A stretch of DNA of 64,000 bases from Psychromonas algicola (GTDB lineage: Bacteria > Pseudomonadota > Gammaproteobacteria > Enterobacterales > Psychromonadaceae). The notes under the pieces are model-generated. The model was not told the origin of the DNA. It saw only the letters and a program-made list of their open reading frames with translations, and searched no databases. The stretch lies in the NCBI RefSeq assembly GCF_004378355.1, contig NZ_SNUB01000005.1, positions 1 to 64,000 of the forward strand, in the 5' to 3' direction. Shown one piece after another: positions 21,530-30,368 of the stretch. Each line of letters starts with the position of its first letter. The first letter of the stretch is position 1. The position numbers and the translations under genes were made by a program.

Positions 21530-22453
21530 ATGAAAAAGACATTATTAGCATCAGCTATCTTAGCGAGCCTAGTTTCAGTATCTGCACAAGCAGCGACAGT
21601 ATATGACGCAGATGGTCAAACTTTAAAAATTAGTGGTGACATCGATGTGACTGCATATTTTGATGACCAAGGTGATGGAACAACTTCTTCTGACAGCTCT
21701 ACATACGGAAGCATCAATATTTTCGGAACAACTGCTGTTTCTGACACTACAACTGCTTATGCAGAATTCGAAATCGATACAGATGGTTATGAATCTAATA
21801 GTGCGACAGAGGCGACTGGTCAGTTTGCAATAGATGAACTAGTTGTTGGTTTAGATACAGCTTACGGTGATTTCTCTTTTGGTGGCGTTAGCTCTGCATT
21901 AGGTCAAGTTACTGACTTTACTGATGTGGGTAATGAGTTCGGTGGTAGTTTAGAAACTCTTGGTGGTAGCGGCGCAACTGGTTTTGCATACGCAAACACA
22001 TTCGGTGGCGTTTCTGTAAATGCTGAATATATTGCTTCTTCAGATGAAGATGCTGATTCAATCGGTGTTTCTGCAGTTTACTCTCTAGACTTTGGCTTAG
22101 ATATCGGTGCAGGATATGTTGTAGTTGATGAAGATAGCGAAATTCAATTCGGTTTAGGTTATTCTGTTGATGCTCTATATGTTGGTTTTGGATATGAAGC
22201 GGGTGAAGAAGGCGGTGTAGACTTTACTACTATGGAACTTGCTGTTACGTATGGTGTTAGCGATGACCTAACATTAATGGCATTCTACGGTATGGGCGAT
22301 ACTGATGATGCTGATACACTAGATTACTATGCGCTTGAAGCAAGCTACTCTTTAGCTAGCAATGTAACAGCTAGTGCAGGCTTCACTGCTGATAACCTAG
22401 ATACTGCTACAGTTGATAACCAGTTATACACTCAAATCTCTTACGATTTCTAA
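21530..22453 (+). CDS. Gram-negative general porin
   Basis: A 307-residue outer-membrane beta-barrel precursor. The signal peptide is residues 1-21 (basic MKK, hydrophobic core, cleavage after AQA). The mature part alternates short beta strands with Asp/Ser/Gly-rich acidic loops and ends in the aromatic YDF needed for outer-membrane assembly. This resembles the marine Porin_4 type trimeric porins. Very acidic composition (many Asp and Glu in loops) suggests cation preference, as an inference. It is monocistronic with its own terminator and a probable CRP site, so carbon-status control is plausible. The substrate is unknown. Confidence 0.9.
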   Translation: MKKTLLASAILASLVSVSAQAATVYDADGQTLKISGDIDVTAYFDDQGDGTTSSDSSTYGSINIFGTTAVSDTTTAYAEFEIDTDGYESNSATEATGQFAIDELVVGLDTAYGDFSFGGVSSALGQVTDFTDVGNEFGGSLETLGGSGATGFAYANTFGGVSVNAEYIASSDEDADSIGVSAVYSLDFGLDIGAGYVVVDEDSEIQFGLGYSVDALYVGFGYEAGEEGGVDFTTMELAVTYGVSDDLTLMAFYGMGDTDDADTLDYYALEASYSLASNVTASAGFTADNLDTATVDNQLYTQISYDF

Positions 22454-22501
22454 TTAACCCACCTTGTTAAAAGGTTTGTTTAATTAAAACGTTTGAATTA
22501 A

Positions 22502-22528
22502 AAATCCCGACTTAGGTCGGGATTTTTG
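22502..22528 (+). terminator. Terminator of the porin gene
   Basis: A perfect 10-bp stem (AAATCCCGAC, TTAG loop) followed by T residues, 48 bp after the porin stop codon. Confidence 0.88.
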
Positions 22529-22623
22529 TTTTTAAAGCTTAACAATAAGTTGTTTATTCAAATACCTAAACGCTAATTCACTTCTTTTTACACTCTTTTC
22601 TCTATAACAATATTGATAAACCC

Positions 22624-23535
22624 TTACGCTAATTGTTGCTTCAAGCTTTTTTCTAATGATGCATATTCAAATTTAAATCCAGCTTGTAATAATTTGGTGG
22701 GTTGAACGTGTGTGCTTGAAAGTAATAACTCTTCACCCATTTGTGCAAAAATTAGTTTTACAACTGGGGCAGGTAATGGAAATAAACAAGGTCGCTTTAA
22801 CACCTTAGCTAAGGTGCTTGAAAAGGTTTGGTTACTCACCGCAACGGGCGAAACTAAGTTGATAGGGCCGGTTAACTGCTGTTCTTTGATAATAAATAGA
22901 ATGGCATTCAATTCATCTTGTAAATCAATCCAACTCATCATTTGCTTGCCTGAACCAATTCTACCGCCTACTCCCATTTTAAAAGGCGTCAACATTTTAG
23001 CCAAAGCCCCGCCCTTTTTATTTAACACAATCCCTGTGCGTAAATTCACAACACGCGTATTCGGCTGTTTAACTTGTTGGCTTACACGTTCCCATTTTTC
23101 AGCTAGCTGACTGACAAAGTGATTGCCTACTGGCGAAGCTTCATCAACGGTTTGTTGCCCTTTGTCGCCATAAAACCCAATGGCAGAAGCACAAATAAAT
23201 AAACTAGGCGGTGTTTTGCTGCTGTTAATGTGATCCACTAAAAGCTGTGTTGAATGAATACGGCTATCAACAATTTTTTGTTTTACTGCTTTTGTCCAAC
23301 GTGATGCACCAATATTTAAACCCGCTAAATGAATAATAATATCAGGCTCAGGTGCGCCATTAAGGTGTATCTCTTGTTGTTCAATATTCCAATAGGGGGC
23401 TGTTTTACTCGGCGTTCGCTGTAAAAGGTGAACTGTATAACCGCGACCACTTAAAAACGGTGCTAATGCACTACCAATTAATCCCGATGCTCCGGTTATT
23501 AATACATTTTTTTTTGAATGTACTTGTTCAGTCAT
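22624..23535 (-). CDS. TIGR01777-family NAD(P)-binding oxidoreductase, YfcH-like
   Basis: 303 residues of the extended short-chain dehydrogenase/epimerase fold. The nucleotide-binding motif is GASGLIGSALAPFL near residue 14, followed by HLAGLNIG and the family block SAIGFYGDKGQQTVDE, with the C-terminal DUF1731 region (LLLSSTHVQPTKLLQAGF). E. coli YfcH is the nearest named relative; the substrate is unknown and a cell-division role has been suggested for some members. Cytoplasmic. It is transcribed convergently to the porin and divergently from pabA. Confidence 0.88.
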   Translation of the reverse strand: MTEQVHSKKNVLITGASGLIGSALAPFLSGRGYTVHLLQRTPSKTAPYWNIEQQEIHLNGAPEPDIIIHLAGLNIGASRWTKAVKQKIVDSRIHSTQLLVDHINSSKTPPSLFICASAIGFYGDKGQQTVDEASPVGNHFVSQLAEKWERVSQQVKQPNTRVVNLRTGIVLNKKGGALAKMLTPFKMGVGGRIGSGKQMMSWIDLQDELNAILFIIKEQQLTGPINLVSPVAVSNQTFSSTLAKVLKRPCLFPLPAPVVKLIFAQMGEELLLSSTHVQPTKLLQAGFKFEYASLEKSLKQQLA

Positions 23536-23657
23536 GTGTCACCGCCTAATGCTTTTGTGCCAGCTTTTATTTTAGTTCTTCATGTTGAAGACTCTTAGGT
23601 ATAAATACGTTACTAATGTTAAAATGGATCTTTATGTTGTAGAGGTGCCTCTGACCC

Positions 23658-24242
23658 ATGCTGTTAATGATTGATAATTACGACTCGTTTACTTATAACT
23701 TAGTTCAGTACTTTGGTGAATTAAAGCAACAAGTCATCATTAAACGTAATGACCAAATTAACTTGCAAGAAATTGCTGATTTAAAGCCCGATCATATTGT
23801 GATTTCTCCTGGTCCTTGTACGCCTAATGAGGCAGGCGTGTCCTTAGAAGCAATTGAACGCTTTGCCGGTGAAATCCCTATCTTAGGGGTTTGTTTAGGG
23901 CATCAAAGCATTGCGCAAGTGTTTGGTGGGGAAGTGATACGAGCAGAAAAAGTGATGCATGGTAAAAACTCATTAATTGAACATGATAATTTAGGCGTTT
24001 TTGCTGGATTAAATAATCCATTAGATGTGACGCGTTACCACAGTTTAATTGTAAAAGAAGCTAGTTTACCTAGCTGTTTTGATATCTCAGCCAAAGTTAT
24101 TAGTAGCGGCGAGATAATGGGAATTCGTCATAAAGAGTTATTTGTAGAAGGGGTGCAATTTCATCCAGAAAGCATACGATCGCAACAAGGATTAATGTTA
24201 CTTGATAATTTTCTTAAGCAAGCTATTGGATTGTCAAAATAA
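23658..24242 (+). CDS. pabA: Aminodeoxychorismate/anthranilate synthase component II
   Basis: Class I glutamine amidotransferase that supplies ammonia to PabB (folate) and possibly TrpE. 194 residues. The N-terminal [16 protein letters not shown] and the oxyanion loop [11 protein letters not shown] are present. The catalytic triad is Cys79 in GVCLGHQS and His169/Glu171 in VQFHPES. Being followed by argD, as in E. coli, favours pabA over trpG. The start is ATG after GAGG. A 125-bp gap precedes argD. Confidence 0.92.
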   Translation: MLLMIDNYDSFTYNLVQYFGELKQQVIIKRNDQINLQEIADLKPDHIVISPGPCTPNEAGVSLEAIERFAGEIPILGVCLGHQSIAQVFGGEVIRAEKVMHGKNSLIEHDNLGVFAGLNNPLDVTRYHSLIVKEASLPSCFDISAKVISSGEIMGIRHKELFVEGVQFHPESIRSQQGLMLLDNFLKQAIGLSK

Positions 24243-24367
24243 GTGCGTATATTAGCCTTTTAGTTGATGTGTTTATTCAATATGTTTTAATCGCATAATA
24301 AATACATTAAAAATCGAATTAGATTTACTTTTTATAACTTATTTTCAACCTATTAAAGGAACTTGTT

Positions 24368-25585
24368 ATGTCAAACTCTCACATCACCCGTCCGCTATTT
24401 GATCAAGTTATGGTGCCAAATTACGCACCACTAGAAATGATCCCTGTGCGCGGTGAAGGTTCTCGAGTGTGGGATCAAGCAGATAATGAGTATATCGATT
24501 TAACGGGTGGTATCGCGGTTAACGCGTTAGGGCATGCCAATCCTGAATTAATAGAGGCGCTAACAGAACAAGCCAAAAAAGTATGGCATGTCAGTAATAT
24601 CTACACCAATGAGCCAGCGTTAAGTTTAGCTAAGAAGTTAGTGGATAATACCTTCGCAGAGAAAGTGTTTTTTGCCAATTCTGGTGCAGAAGCGAATGAA
24701 GCGGCTTTAAAACTTGCTCGTCGTGTTGCATTTGATCAATACGGTGAAGATAAAACAGAAATCATCGCTTTTTATCAAGGTTTTCATGGCCGTACCTTTT
24801 TTACGGTAACTGCTGGTGGCCAAACAACTTATTCTGATGGATTTGGCCCGAAACCTGCAGGCATAACCCATCTAGCATATAATGACTTGGCTGCCTTTGA
24901 AAAAGCAATTTCAGACAAAACCTGTGCAGTGATTTTAGAGCCTTTACAAGGTGAAGGTGGCGTATTACCTATTGAACCAGCTTTTGCACAAAAGGTGAGA
25001 GCATTATGCGATAAGCACAACGCATTAATGATATTTGACGAAGTGCAAACGGGAATGGGCAGAACAGGTCAATTATTTGCTTATATGGGCTTAGGAGTGA
25101 CGCCTGACATTGTAACGTCTGCAAAAGCATTAGGCTCTGGTTTCCCTATTTCGGCTATGTTAACTAAAGATTGTTTTGCTAAACATCTTATACCTGGAAC
25201 GCATGGGACGACTTTTGGTGGTAATCCTCTTGCATGCGCAGTTGCGGGTAAAGCTTTTGATATGATTAACAATCAAACGCTGTTGGAAGGTGTTATTCAT
25301 AAAGGGCAGTTAATACGTCAACATTTAACAGCGATTAACGAAGAATTTTCAGTCTTTAAAGAAGTGCGTGGTGCTGGGTTATTGATAGGTGCAGTATTAA
25401 ATGAGCAATATCAAGATCAAGCTAAAGCTTTCTTTTTAGAATCAGCAAAACAAGGTTTATTAGTCTTAGTCGCCGGTGCGAATGTTATTCGTTTTGCGCC
25501 TGCTTTAAATATTCCTGATCAGCTAATAGAAGACGCAATGAATAAATTTAAACAAGCAGTCAAAAACACAGTGGCTGCATTTTAA
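24368..25585 (+). CDS. argD: Acetylornithine/succinyldiaminopimelate aminotransferase
   Basis: PLP-dependent class III aminotransferase acting in arginine synthesis (N-acetylornithine) and lysine synthesis. 405 residues, the usual length. Motifs: [53 protein letters not shown] and the PLP lysine in [12 protein letters not shown] (about 253). The start has AAGGAAC 6 nt upstream. It follows pabA. The 125-bp leader contains a weak ARG-box-like stretch near 24291-24307, so ArgR control is possible but not secure. Confidence 0.95.
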   Translation: MSNSHITRPLFDQVMVPNYAPLEMIPVRGEGSRVWDQADNEYIDLTGGIAVNALGHANPELIEALTEQAKKVWHVSNIYTNEPALSLAKKLVDNTFAEKVFFANSGAEANEAALKLARRVAFDQYGEDKTEIIAFYQGFHGRTFFTVTAGGQTTYSDGFGPKPAGITHLAYNDLAAFEKAISDKTCAVILEPLQGEGGVLPIEPAFAQKVRALCDKHNALMIFDEVQTGMGRTGQLFAYMGLGVTPDIVTSAKALGSGFPISAMLTKDCFAKHLIPGTHGTTFGGNPLACAVAGKAFDMINNQTLLEGVIHKGQLIRQHLTAINEEFSVFKEVRGAGLLIGAVLNEQYQDQAKAFFLESAKQGLLVLVAGANVIRFAPALNIPDQLIEDAMNKFKQAVKNTVAAF

Positions 25586-25711
25586 AAGTAATTAGAAGAA
25601 CATTAAAAACAAAGTAAACCCTTTTATAGGCTTATACGTTTTAATTAAATGTTTAACAGTATAAAAAGAGCACTTTGTTTCACTTAGATTTAAAAATTAG
25701 GAGCTCATAAG

Positions 25712-26722
25712 ATGAGACGCGAACTAGCAATAGAATTTTCTCGAGTAACGGAAGCAGCGGCATTAGCTGGATACAAATGGCTTGGCCGAGGTGATAAAAA
25801 TACTGCCGATGGTGCAGCTGTAGAAGCAATGCGCCTTATATTTAACCAAATTGATATCGATGGTGAAATCGTTATTGGTGAAGGTGAAATTGATGAAGCA
25901 CCCATGTTATATATTGGTGAACATGTTGGTACAGGAAAGGGTGATAAAGTGGATATCGCCGTTGATCCTATTGAAGGTACACGTATGACTGCAATGGGTC
26001 AGTCAAATGCATTAGCTGTATTAGCAGTAGGTGAAAAGGGCAGTTTTTTACGCGCACCTGATATGTATATGGAAAAATTGATAGTAGGCCCTAATGCAAA
26101 AGATTCAATTGATTTGGAGCTTTCTTTAGAGCAAAACTTAAAAGCTGTTGCATTAGCGTTAGGTAAATCACTTTCTGAGTTAACTGTTGCAACATTAGCA
26201 AAACCTCGTCATGATCGTATTATTAAAGATATGCAAGGTTTAGGTGTTCGCGTATTCGCCATTCCTGATGGCGATGTTGCTATCTCTGTATTAGCTTGTA
26301 TGCCTGATAACCAAGTTGATGTTTTATACTGTATCGGTGGTGCACCTGAAGGTGTTATTTCAGCCGCGGTTGTTCGTGCATTAGATGGCAATATGCAAGC
26401 TCGTTTAATTCCTCGCCCAATGGTTAAAGAGCCAACGGAAGAAAACATCCGTATCGGTGAAGAAGAAACAGCTCGCTGTAAAGCCGCTGGTATTGAAGTA
26501 AATAAAGTACTTAAACTTGAAGATTTAGTGAAAAACGATAACGTTATGTTTTCTGCAACAGGTATTACTAAGGGTGACTTAGTTGAAGGCGTTTCTGTTG
26601 ATGGACGTTTAGCGACAACTGAAACCTTATTAGTGCGTGGTAAGTCTCGTACAGTGCGTCGTATTCGTTCTACGCATTACTTAGATAGAAAACATCAAAG
26701 CCTAAAAGACATCATCCTGTAA
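25712..26722 (+). CDS. glpX: Class II fructose-1,6-bisphosphatase
   Basis: Gluconeogenic phosphatase of the GlpX family, metal-dependent, converting fructose 1,6-bisphosphate to fructose 6-phosphate. 336 residues as in E. coli GlpX. Metal and substrate motifs: GRGDKNTADGAAVEAM, IGEGEIDEAPML, DPIEGT, and the C-terminal half with GGAPEGVISAAVV. AGGAG lies 9 nt before ATG. It is not next to glpF/glpK here. Its TAA stop codon is shared with the left end of a palindromic repeat element. Confidence 0.95.
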   Translation: MRRELAIEFSRVTEAAALAGYKWLGRGDKNTADGAAVEAMRLIFNQIDIDGEIVIGEGEIDEAPMLYIGEHVGTGKGDKVDIAVDPIEGTRMTAMGQSNALAVLAVGEKGSFLRAPDMYMEKLIVGPNAKDSIDLELSLEQNLKAVALALGKSLSELTVATLAKPRHDRIIKDMQGLGVRVFAIPDGDVAISVLACMPDNQVDVLYCIGGAPEGVISAAVVRALDGNMQARLIPRPMVKEPTEENIRIGEEETARCKAAGIEVNKVLKLEDLVKNDNVMFSATGITKGDLVEGVSVDGRLATTETLLVRGKSRTVRRIRSTHYLDRKHQSLKDIIL

Positions 26723-26883
26723 TACCAATTGTATTAAATAACTGATCTAAATTTTGCGCAGGAAAAATAGCTTAGTTTGAGGCGTAAGTTGATGTAAATG
26801 GTTGTTCCCTTTACGAAACTTACAACGAAAAAATAAGTTATTTTAACAAGTAACATAGATCAGTTACTTACTATGATTGGTAT
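26722..26883. repeat. MITE-like hairpin element downstream of glpX
   Basis: A 162-bp unit with terminal inverted repeats. The left end ATACCAAT...AACTGATCTA is mirrored at the right end (about 22 of 28 positions). Inner segments, such as the stretch around 26769-26803 and that around 26812-26852, are also complementary, so almost the whole unit folds into one imperfect hairpin. It encodes no protein and abuts the glpX stop. Such non-autonomous palindromic elements are common in marine gammaproteobacteria. Only one copy is in this window, so multiplicity is unproven. Confidence 0.65.
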
Positions 26884-26908
26884 AAATCGAAGTTGAATTT
26901 TCAGACAA

Positions 26909-26936
26909 TAAAAAAGACGCATTAAGCGTCTTTTTT
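26909..26936. terminator. Bidirectional terminator between glpX and coaA
   Basis: A perfect stem AAAAAGACGC/GCGTCTTTTT with A and T runs on both sides, placed between convergent genes, so it can serve both strands. Confidence 0.85.
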
Positions 26937-26962
26937 GTTATGTGCATAGAGTATTGGAGAAA

Positions 26963-27925
26963 TTACTTTCTTAACTTCACGCAACTCACCTGGTGATTAG
27001 TGGATTTCTTTAAGATTAAATTCGCACGGTCACGTGTTGGTCTAATATTTTCTTGCAAATTAATACCATTGATTTCATCCCAAATTTTAGACGCTATCTC
27101 AACGGCTTCTCGTTTGCTCATTTTAGAGTAACCGTGGAAATAAGAATTCGGATCGGTAAAAGCGCCCTCTCTAAACTTCAAGAATCGTTGAATATACCAA
27201 GTTTTAAGTAAGTCGGTTTCTGCATCTACAAAGATAGAGAAATCAACAAAATCAGACACGTAAACACGATGCGCTTGATTAGGTTCATTGAGTGCTGTTT
27301 GCAATACATTCAAGCCTTCCAAAATAACAATATCTGGCTGCTCTACTTGCAGCGTTTGATCTGGAATGATGTCATAGGTTAAATGTGAGTAGATAGGCGC
27401 TGACACGCTCTTTTTGCCTGATTTAATAGCAGACACAAACTCAATCAAAGCTTTGGTATTAAAACTCTCTGGAAAGCCTTTTTTATGCATTAAGTTACGC
27501 GCAACCAATTCTTGGTTGGGGTGTAAAAAACCATCGGTTGTCACTAATGCAACCTTTGGATGTTCTGGCCAACGGGATAATAACGCCTGCAAAATACGCG
27601 CAGAAGTACTTTTACCCACAGCCACGCTGCCAGCGATACCTATGATATAAGGGACTTTGTCATTATGTGCATTAAGAAATTTATCTCGTACAGTATGACG
27701 ATACTGGCGTGCACCAACGTATAAATTCAATAGGCGAGAAAGTGGTAAATAAATATCAACCACTTCTTCCATTGATAAAGATTCGTTAATGCCTTGAAGT
27801 TGCTTTATATCGTCTTCTGAGAGCGTTAATTTCACATTATCACGCAACTCAGACCATTGGTTGCGTTCAAAATGCATATAAGCGTTATGGATGTTTTGTT
27901 GAAAAAACGAAGCGTTATTATTCAT
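26963..27925 (-). CDS. coaA: Type I pantothenate kinase
   Basis: First step of coenzyme A synthesis: ATP-dependent phosphorylation of pantothenate. 320 residues from ATG 27925 (E. coli 316). Walker A is [18 protein letters not shown]; conserved blocks [38 protein letters not shown] and [17 protein letters not shown] all match CoaA. The chosen start overlaps the upstream gene's stop as ATGAATAA, indicating translational coupling. A longer frame from 27985 would add 20 residues with no family counterpart. Confidence 0.95.
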   Translation of the reverse strand: MNNNASFFQQNIHNAYMHFERNQWSELRDNVKLTLSEDDIKQLQGINESLSMEEVVDIYLPLSRLLNLYVGARQYRHTVRDKFLNAHNDKVPYIIGIAGSVAVGKSTSARILQALLSRWPEHPKVALVTTDGFLHPNQELVARNLMHKKGFPESFNTKALIEFVSAIKSGKKSVSAPIYSHLTYDIIPDQTLQVEQPDIVILEGLNVLQTALNEPNQAHRVYVSDFVDFSIFVDAETDLLKTWYIQRFLKFREGAFTDPNSYFHGYSKMSKREAVEIASKIWDEINGINLQENIRPTRDRANLILKKSTNHQVSCVKLRK

Positions 27926-28574
27926 CCGTTGTAGGTTCTGCTTCGAGATAAATTGATCGACTATTACCAATCGGATCATCCGCATAAAGGTGGTATTGAC
28001 CTGCGGGCTTAATCAACATCTCAAATAAATTAACCAGCGCTTCCTGTGATTCTTCTACGTTGACGCTTTCGCTTAACTTTTTAAAAGCTTTATCGAAATT
28101 ACTTTTTACCCAACAGCTGTAATCATAAAGATCTAAATAAGCTTCTTGGATAAGGTAAACACCTTCAATAAGAATAATATCGATATTCTCAAAATCATAA
28201 TCAACACGTCGAGGTGATTCTGAATCGGCTAAATCAACAGATGTTTTGATGCTACCAAATAATTTTAATGGCAGTACAAGCTGTTCAAACATTTCATCAA
28301 AACGATAAGCATTTAGATAGTATTCTTCAGGGCTATTCATTATGTTAAAACGTATGCTTTTACATGCTTCCCAGTCATCCGTATGGATAACCGCGACATT
28401 TAAGCCTTCAAGTTTTAAAGCCGCTGCAATTTTTTCGGTTAACTCGCGTTTACCACTTCCCTCAATCCCACTGATCGCAACAACTTGCGCTTTAGTCGAA
28501 TCTTTATTGTTATGCAGGTCTTTAATCGCACTTTTCATTTGTGCGGCATTATTAAACATGGTTTTCACGTTCAT
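27918..28574 (-). CDS. P-loop kinase, uridine kinase-like, coupled to coaA
   Basis: About 218 residues. The Walker A motif is [15 protein letters not shown], followed by VIHTDDW and a [11 protein letters not shown] Walker B-like strand, the layout of uridine kinase/phosphoribulokinase-type NTPases. The substrate is unknown. The gene is translationally coupled to coaA (8-nt overlap), so the two products are made together. The start is uncertain: ATG 28574 directly abuts AGGGAG, whereas GTG 28568 has better spacing. A longer frame to 28625 runs into the dsbA terminator and is unlikely. No E. coli counterpart comes to mind. Confidence 0.7.
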   Translation of the reverse strand: MNVKTMFNNAAQMKSAIKDLHNNKDSTKAQVVAISGIEGSGKRELTEKIAAALKLEGLNVAVIHTDDWEACKSIRFNIMNSPEEYYLNAYRFDEMFEQLVLPLKLFGSIKTSVDLADSESPRRVDYDFENIDIILIEGVYLIQEAYLDLYDYSCWVKSNFDKAFKKLSESVNVEESQEALVNLFEMLIKPAGQYHLYADDPIGNSRSIYLEAEPTTDE

Positions 28575-28611
28575 CTCCCTATCTCGATGAGGGCTATTAT
28601 GCCATAAAAAC

Positions 28612-28637
28612 AAAAAAGCCACCAAGGTGACTTTTTT
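28612..28637 (-). terminator. Terminator of srkA-dsbA
   Basis: AAAAAAGTCACC pairs with GGTGGCTTTTTT on the minus strand, with one G-T pair, about 27 bp after the dsbA stop. It separates dsbA from the kinase/coaA pair. Confidence 0.75.
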
Positions 28638-28663
28638 ATTTTAATGAGATAGTTGTTTAGTTT

Positions 28664-29272
28664 TTAGTCAGTTTTTTTAGTTAAAAACGAAACTAATGCA
28701 GTAAATTCTTCGGTGCTTCTAATTGAACCAGTATTTACTTTATATTTTCCGTTAATAATCAGTGTTGGTACACCACGGATATTAAATCTTTCGGTGTTAC
28801 GTCTCATTTGAGATGCGAGACCATTTGCAGGGAAACTTTGTAATGCATTGGTTGCATCTTTATTTTCTACACCGGCTTTTGCAAAAATATCTAAGATATC
28901 TTGCTCGCTTGTAATTAATTTACGTTGAGTATGAATTTCATCAAAAATGATTTTAGCGACTTCATCTTCTACTTTTAAGATTTTTGCAGCAGCGTACGCT
29001 TGAGTAATTTTAGGACCCATGTTTTGACCTAAAAAGTTAACATGGTTCTTTTTAATTTCAACGCTTGAATCTAAATCTTTTTCAAGCAGCCCCATTAAAG
29101 GTTCAAATGCAAAACAATGTGGGCAGTAAAAAGAGAAAAACTCCATTACTTCTGGTTTATCTGTCGCAGTACGGCTGATCACATCGTAGTGAGTGCCTTC
29201 TTTAAAGTCTGCAGCGTTAACGCTTAACGGCAATAAACATAACCCGATTAATAGAGTAAAAAGCTTTTTCAT
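28664..29272 (-). CDS. dsbA: Thiol:disulfide interchange protein DsbA
   Basis: Periplasmic oxidase that puts disulfides into exported proteins and is reoxidised by DsbB. 202 residues from ATG 29272, preceded by AAGGAACC. Signal peptide residues 1-20 (cleavage after VNA), active site Cys50-Pro-His-Cys53 in the thioredoxin fold, inserted helical domain, and the cis-proline loop RGVPTLIING. Seven further upstream codons exist but would spoil the signal peptide. It follows srkA by 36 bp, the arrangement known from E. coli, where the upstream kinase gene co-transcribes with dsbA. Confidence 0.95.
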   Translation of the reverse strand: MKKLFTLLIGLCLLPLSVNAADFKEGTHYDVISRTATDKPEVMEFFSFYCPHCFAFEPLMGLLEKDLDSSVEIKKNHVNFLGQNMGPKITQAYAAAKILKVEDEVAKIIFDEIHTQRKLITSEQDILDIFAKAGVENKDATNALQSFPANGLASQMRRNTERFNIRGVPTLIINGKYKVNTGSIRSTEEFTALVSFLTKKTD

Positions 29273-29308
29273 TATTGGTTCCTTTATTTTCATTTTATTA
29301 TTATTAAA

Positions 29309-30298
29309 TTAATACTGTGGTTGGAGAGTAAGGGGTGCTTCATCGAGTAGCATTAATTGTTGCTGAAGCGATTGTAACAACTCTTTCCAATATTGGTCAG
29401 TCGTAAACCATGGAAAGTTCCTTGAAAATGCAGGATCTGACCAACGGCTGTTGATCCAGTTCACATAATTGATTATACGCATGGTGCGTAAACTTTCAAT
29501 CTCGCTTAACTGGCGTGTGTCGAAGTCGTGCTCTTCTTGGTAACCTTCTAAAATCATTGATAATTGTAATTGCTGGTCGGTTTTATCACCATTTAACAGC
29601 ATCCAAATATCTTGAACAGCAGGGCCCATTTTACAGTCATCAAAATCAACCCAATAAGGTTGTTCATCTTTTAATAGAATATTGCTTGCATGTGCATCAC
29701 CATGAATAGCGATCATTGGAAGTGTTTGTTTATTAAGATGGCTAATTTTGTTTTCAATGTTAGCAATGGTTTCTAGCAAAGGTGTTTTGATTGTTGTGGG
29801 TATATAAACACAATTCATTAAACCATTTGCAGCCTGTTGAATGGTTTCTATTACATCAAGCGCAGGGCGATATTTGAATTGATGTTTTTCACCAACTTTA
29901 TGTAATTGCCCTAGTGCGATACCTACATCATATAAGCTATCAATATTATCTACCGCCAATGAGCGAGCAGAAAGATTATTGAATAAGGCAAAATAATAAC
30001 CCGCAAAACTATGTAATGTTTTACCTTCAAAAGCAATCGGTGCTGAAAGGTTTAAACCAGCTGAGAGTAAGCGTTCACTAAATTGATGATCTTCTAATAA
30101 CTGTTGTTCATTCCAACGTTCAGGGCGATAAAACTTAACCACATAACGCATTTGCTGCTCATCAACGAATGAATACACTCTATTTTCGTAAGAATTTAAA
30201 GCTAAGAGTCCTGTTTCAGGATAGATACCAATACTCGCTAATGCGTCTAACTGGCATTCTGGTGTCAGGCTTTGATAGGTTAAATTCGCGTTGACCAT
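29309..30298 (-). CDS. srkA: Stress response serine/threonine kinase SrkA (YihE)
   Basis: Protein kinase of the aminoglycoside-phosphotransferase fold, implicated in Cpx envelope-stress survival. 329 residues (E. coli 328). Catalytic loop IHGDAHASNILL and metal-binding VDFDDCKMGPAVQD at about 205-240 are intact. First gene of srkA-dsbA; the ribosome site GGAG lies 7 nt upstream of ATG. Cytoplasmic. Confidence 0.93.
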   Translation of the reverse strand: MVNANLTYQSLTPECQLDALASIGIYPETGLLALNSYENRVYSFVDEQQMRYVVKFYRPERWNEQQLLEDHQFSERLLSAGLNLSAPIAFEGKTLHSFAGYYFALFNNLSARSLAVDNIDSLYDVGIALGQLHKVGEKHQFKYRPALDVIETIQQAANGLMNCVYIPTTIKTPLLETIANIENKISHLNKQTLPMIAIHGDAHASNILLKDEQPYWVDFDDCKMGPAVQDIWMLLNGDKTDQQLQLSMILEGYQEEHDFDTRQLSEIESLRTMRIINYVNWINSRWSDPAFSRNFPWFTTDQYWKELLQSLQQQLMLLDEAPLTLQPQY

Positions 30299-30312
30299 TG
30301 TTTTTCTCCAAT

Positions 30313-30348
30313 AAAAAAGGCGCTGAGGAATATCTCGAAAGCGCCTTT
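30313..30348 (-). terminator. Terminator of ccoG
   Basis: AAAGGCGCT and AGCGCCTTT form a 9-bp stem with a 15-nt loop, followed on the minus strand by TTTTTT. It lies 20 bp after the ccoG stop and ends just upstream of srkA. Confidence 0.75.
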
Positions 30349-30368
30349 ATAGAGTTTGATATTAATGA

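Noticed and set aside
24291-24307. ARG-box-like sequence upstream of argD
   Set aside because: The match to the ArgR consensus is weak and lacks the paired 18-bp box usually seen.
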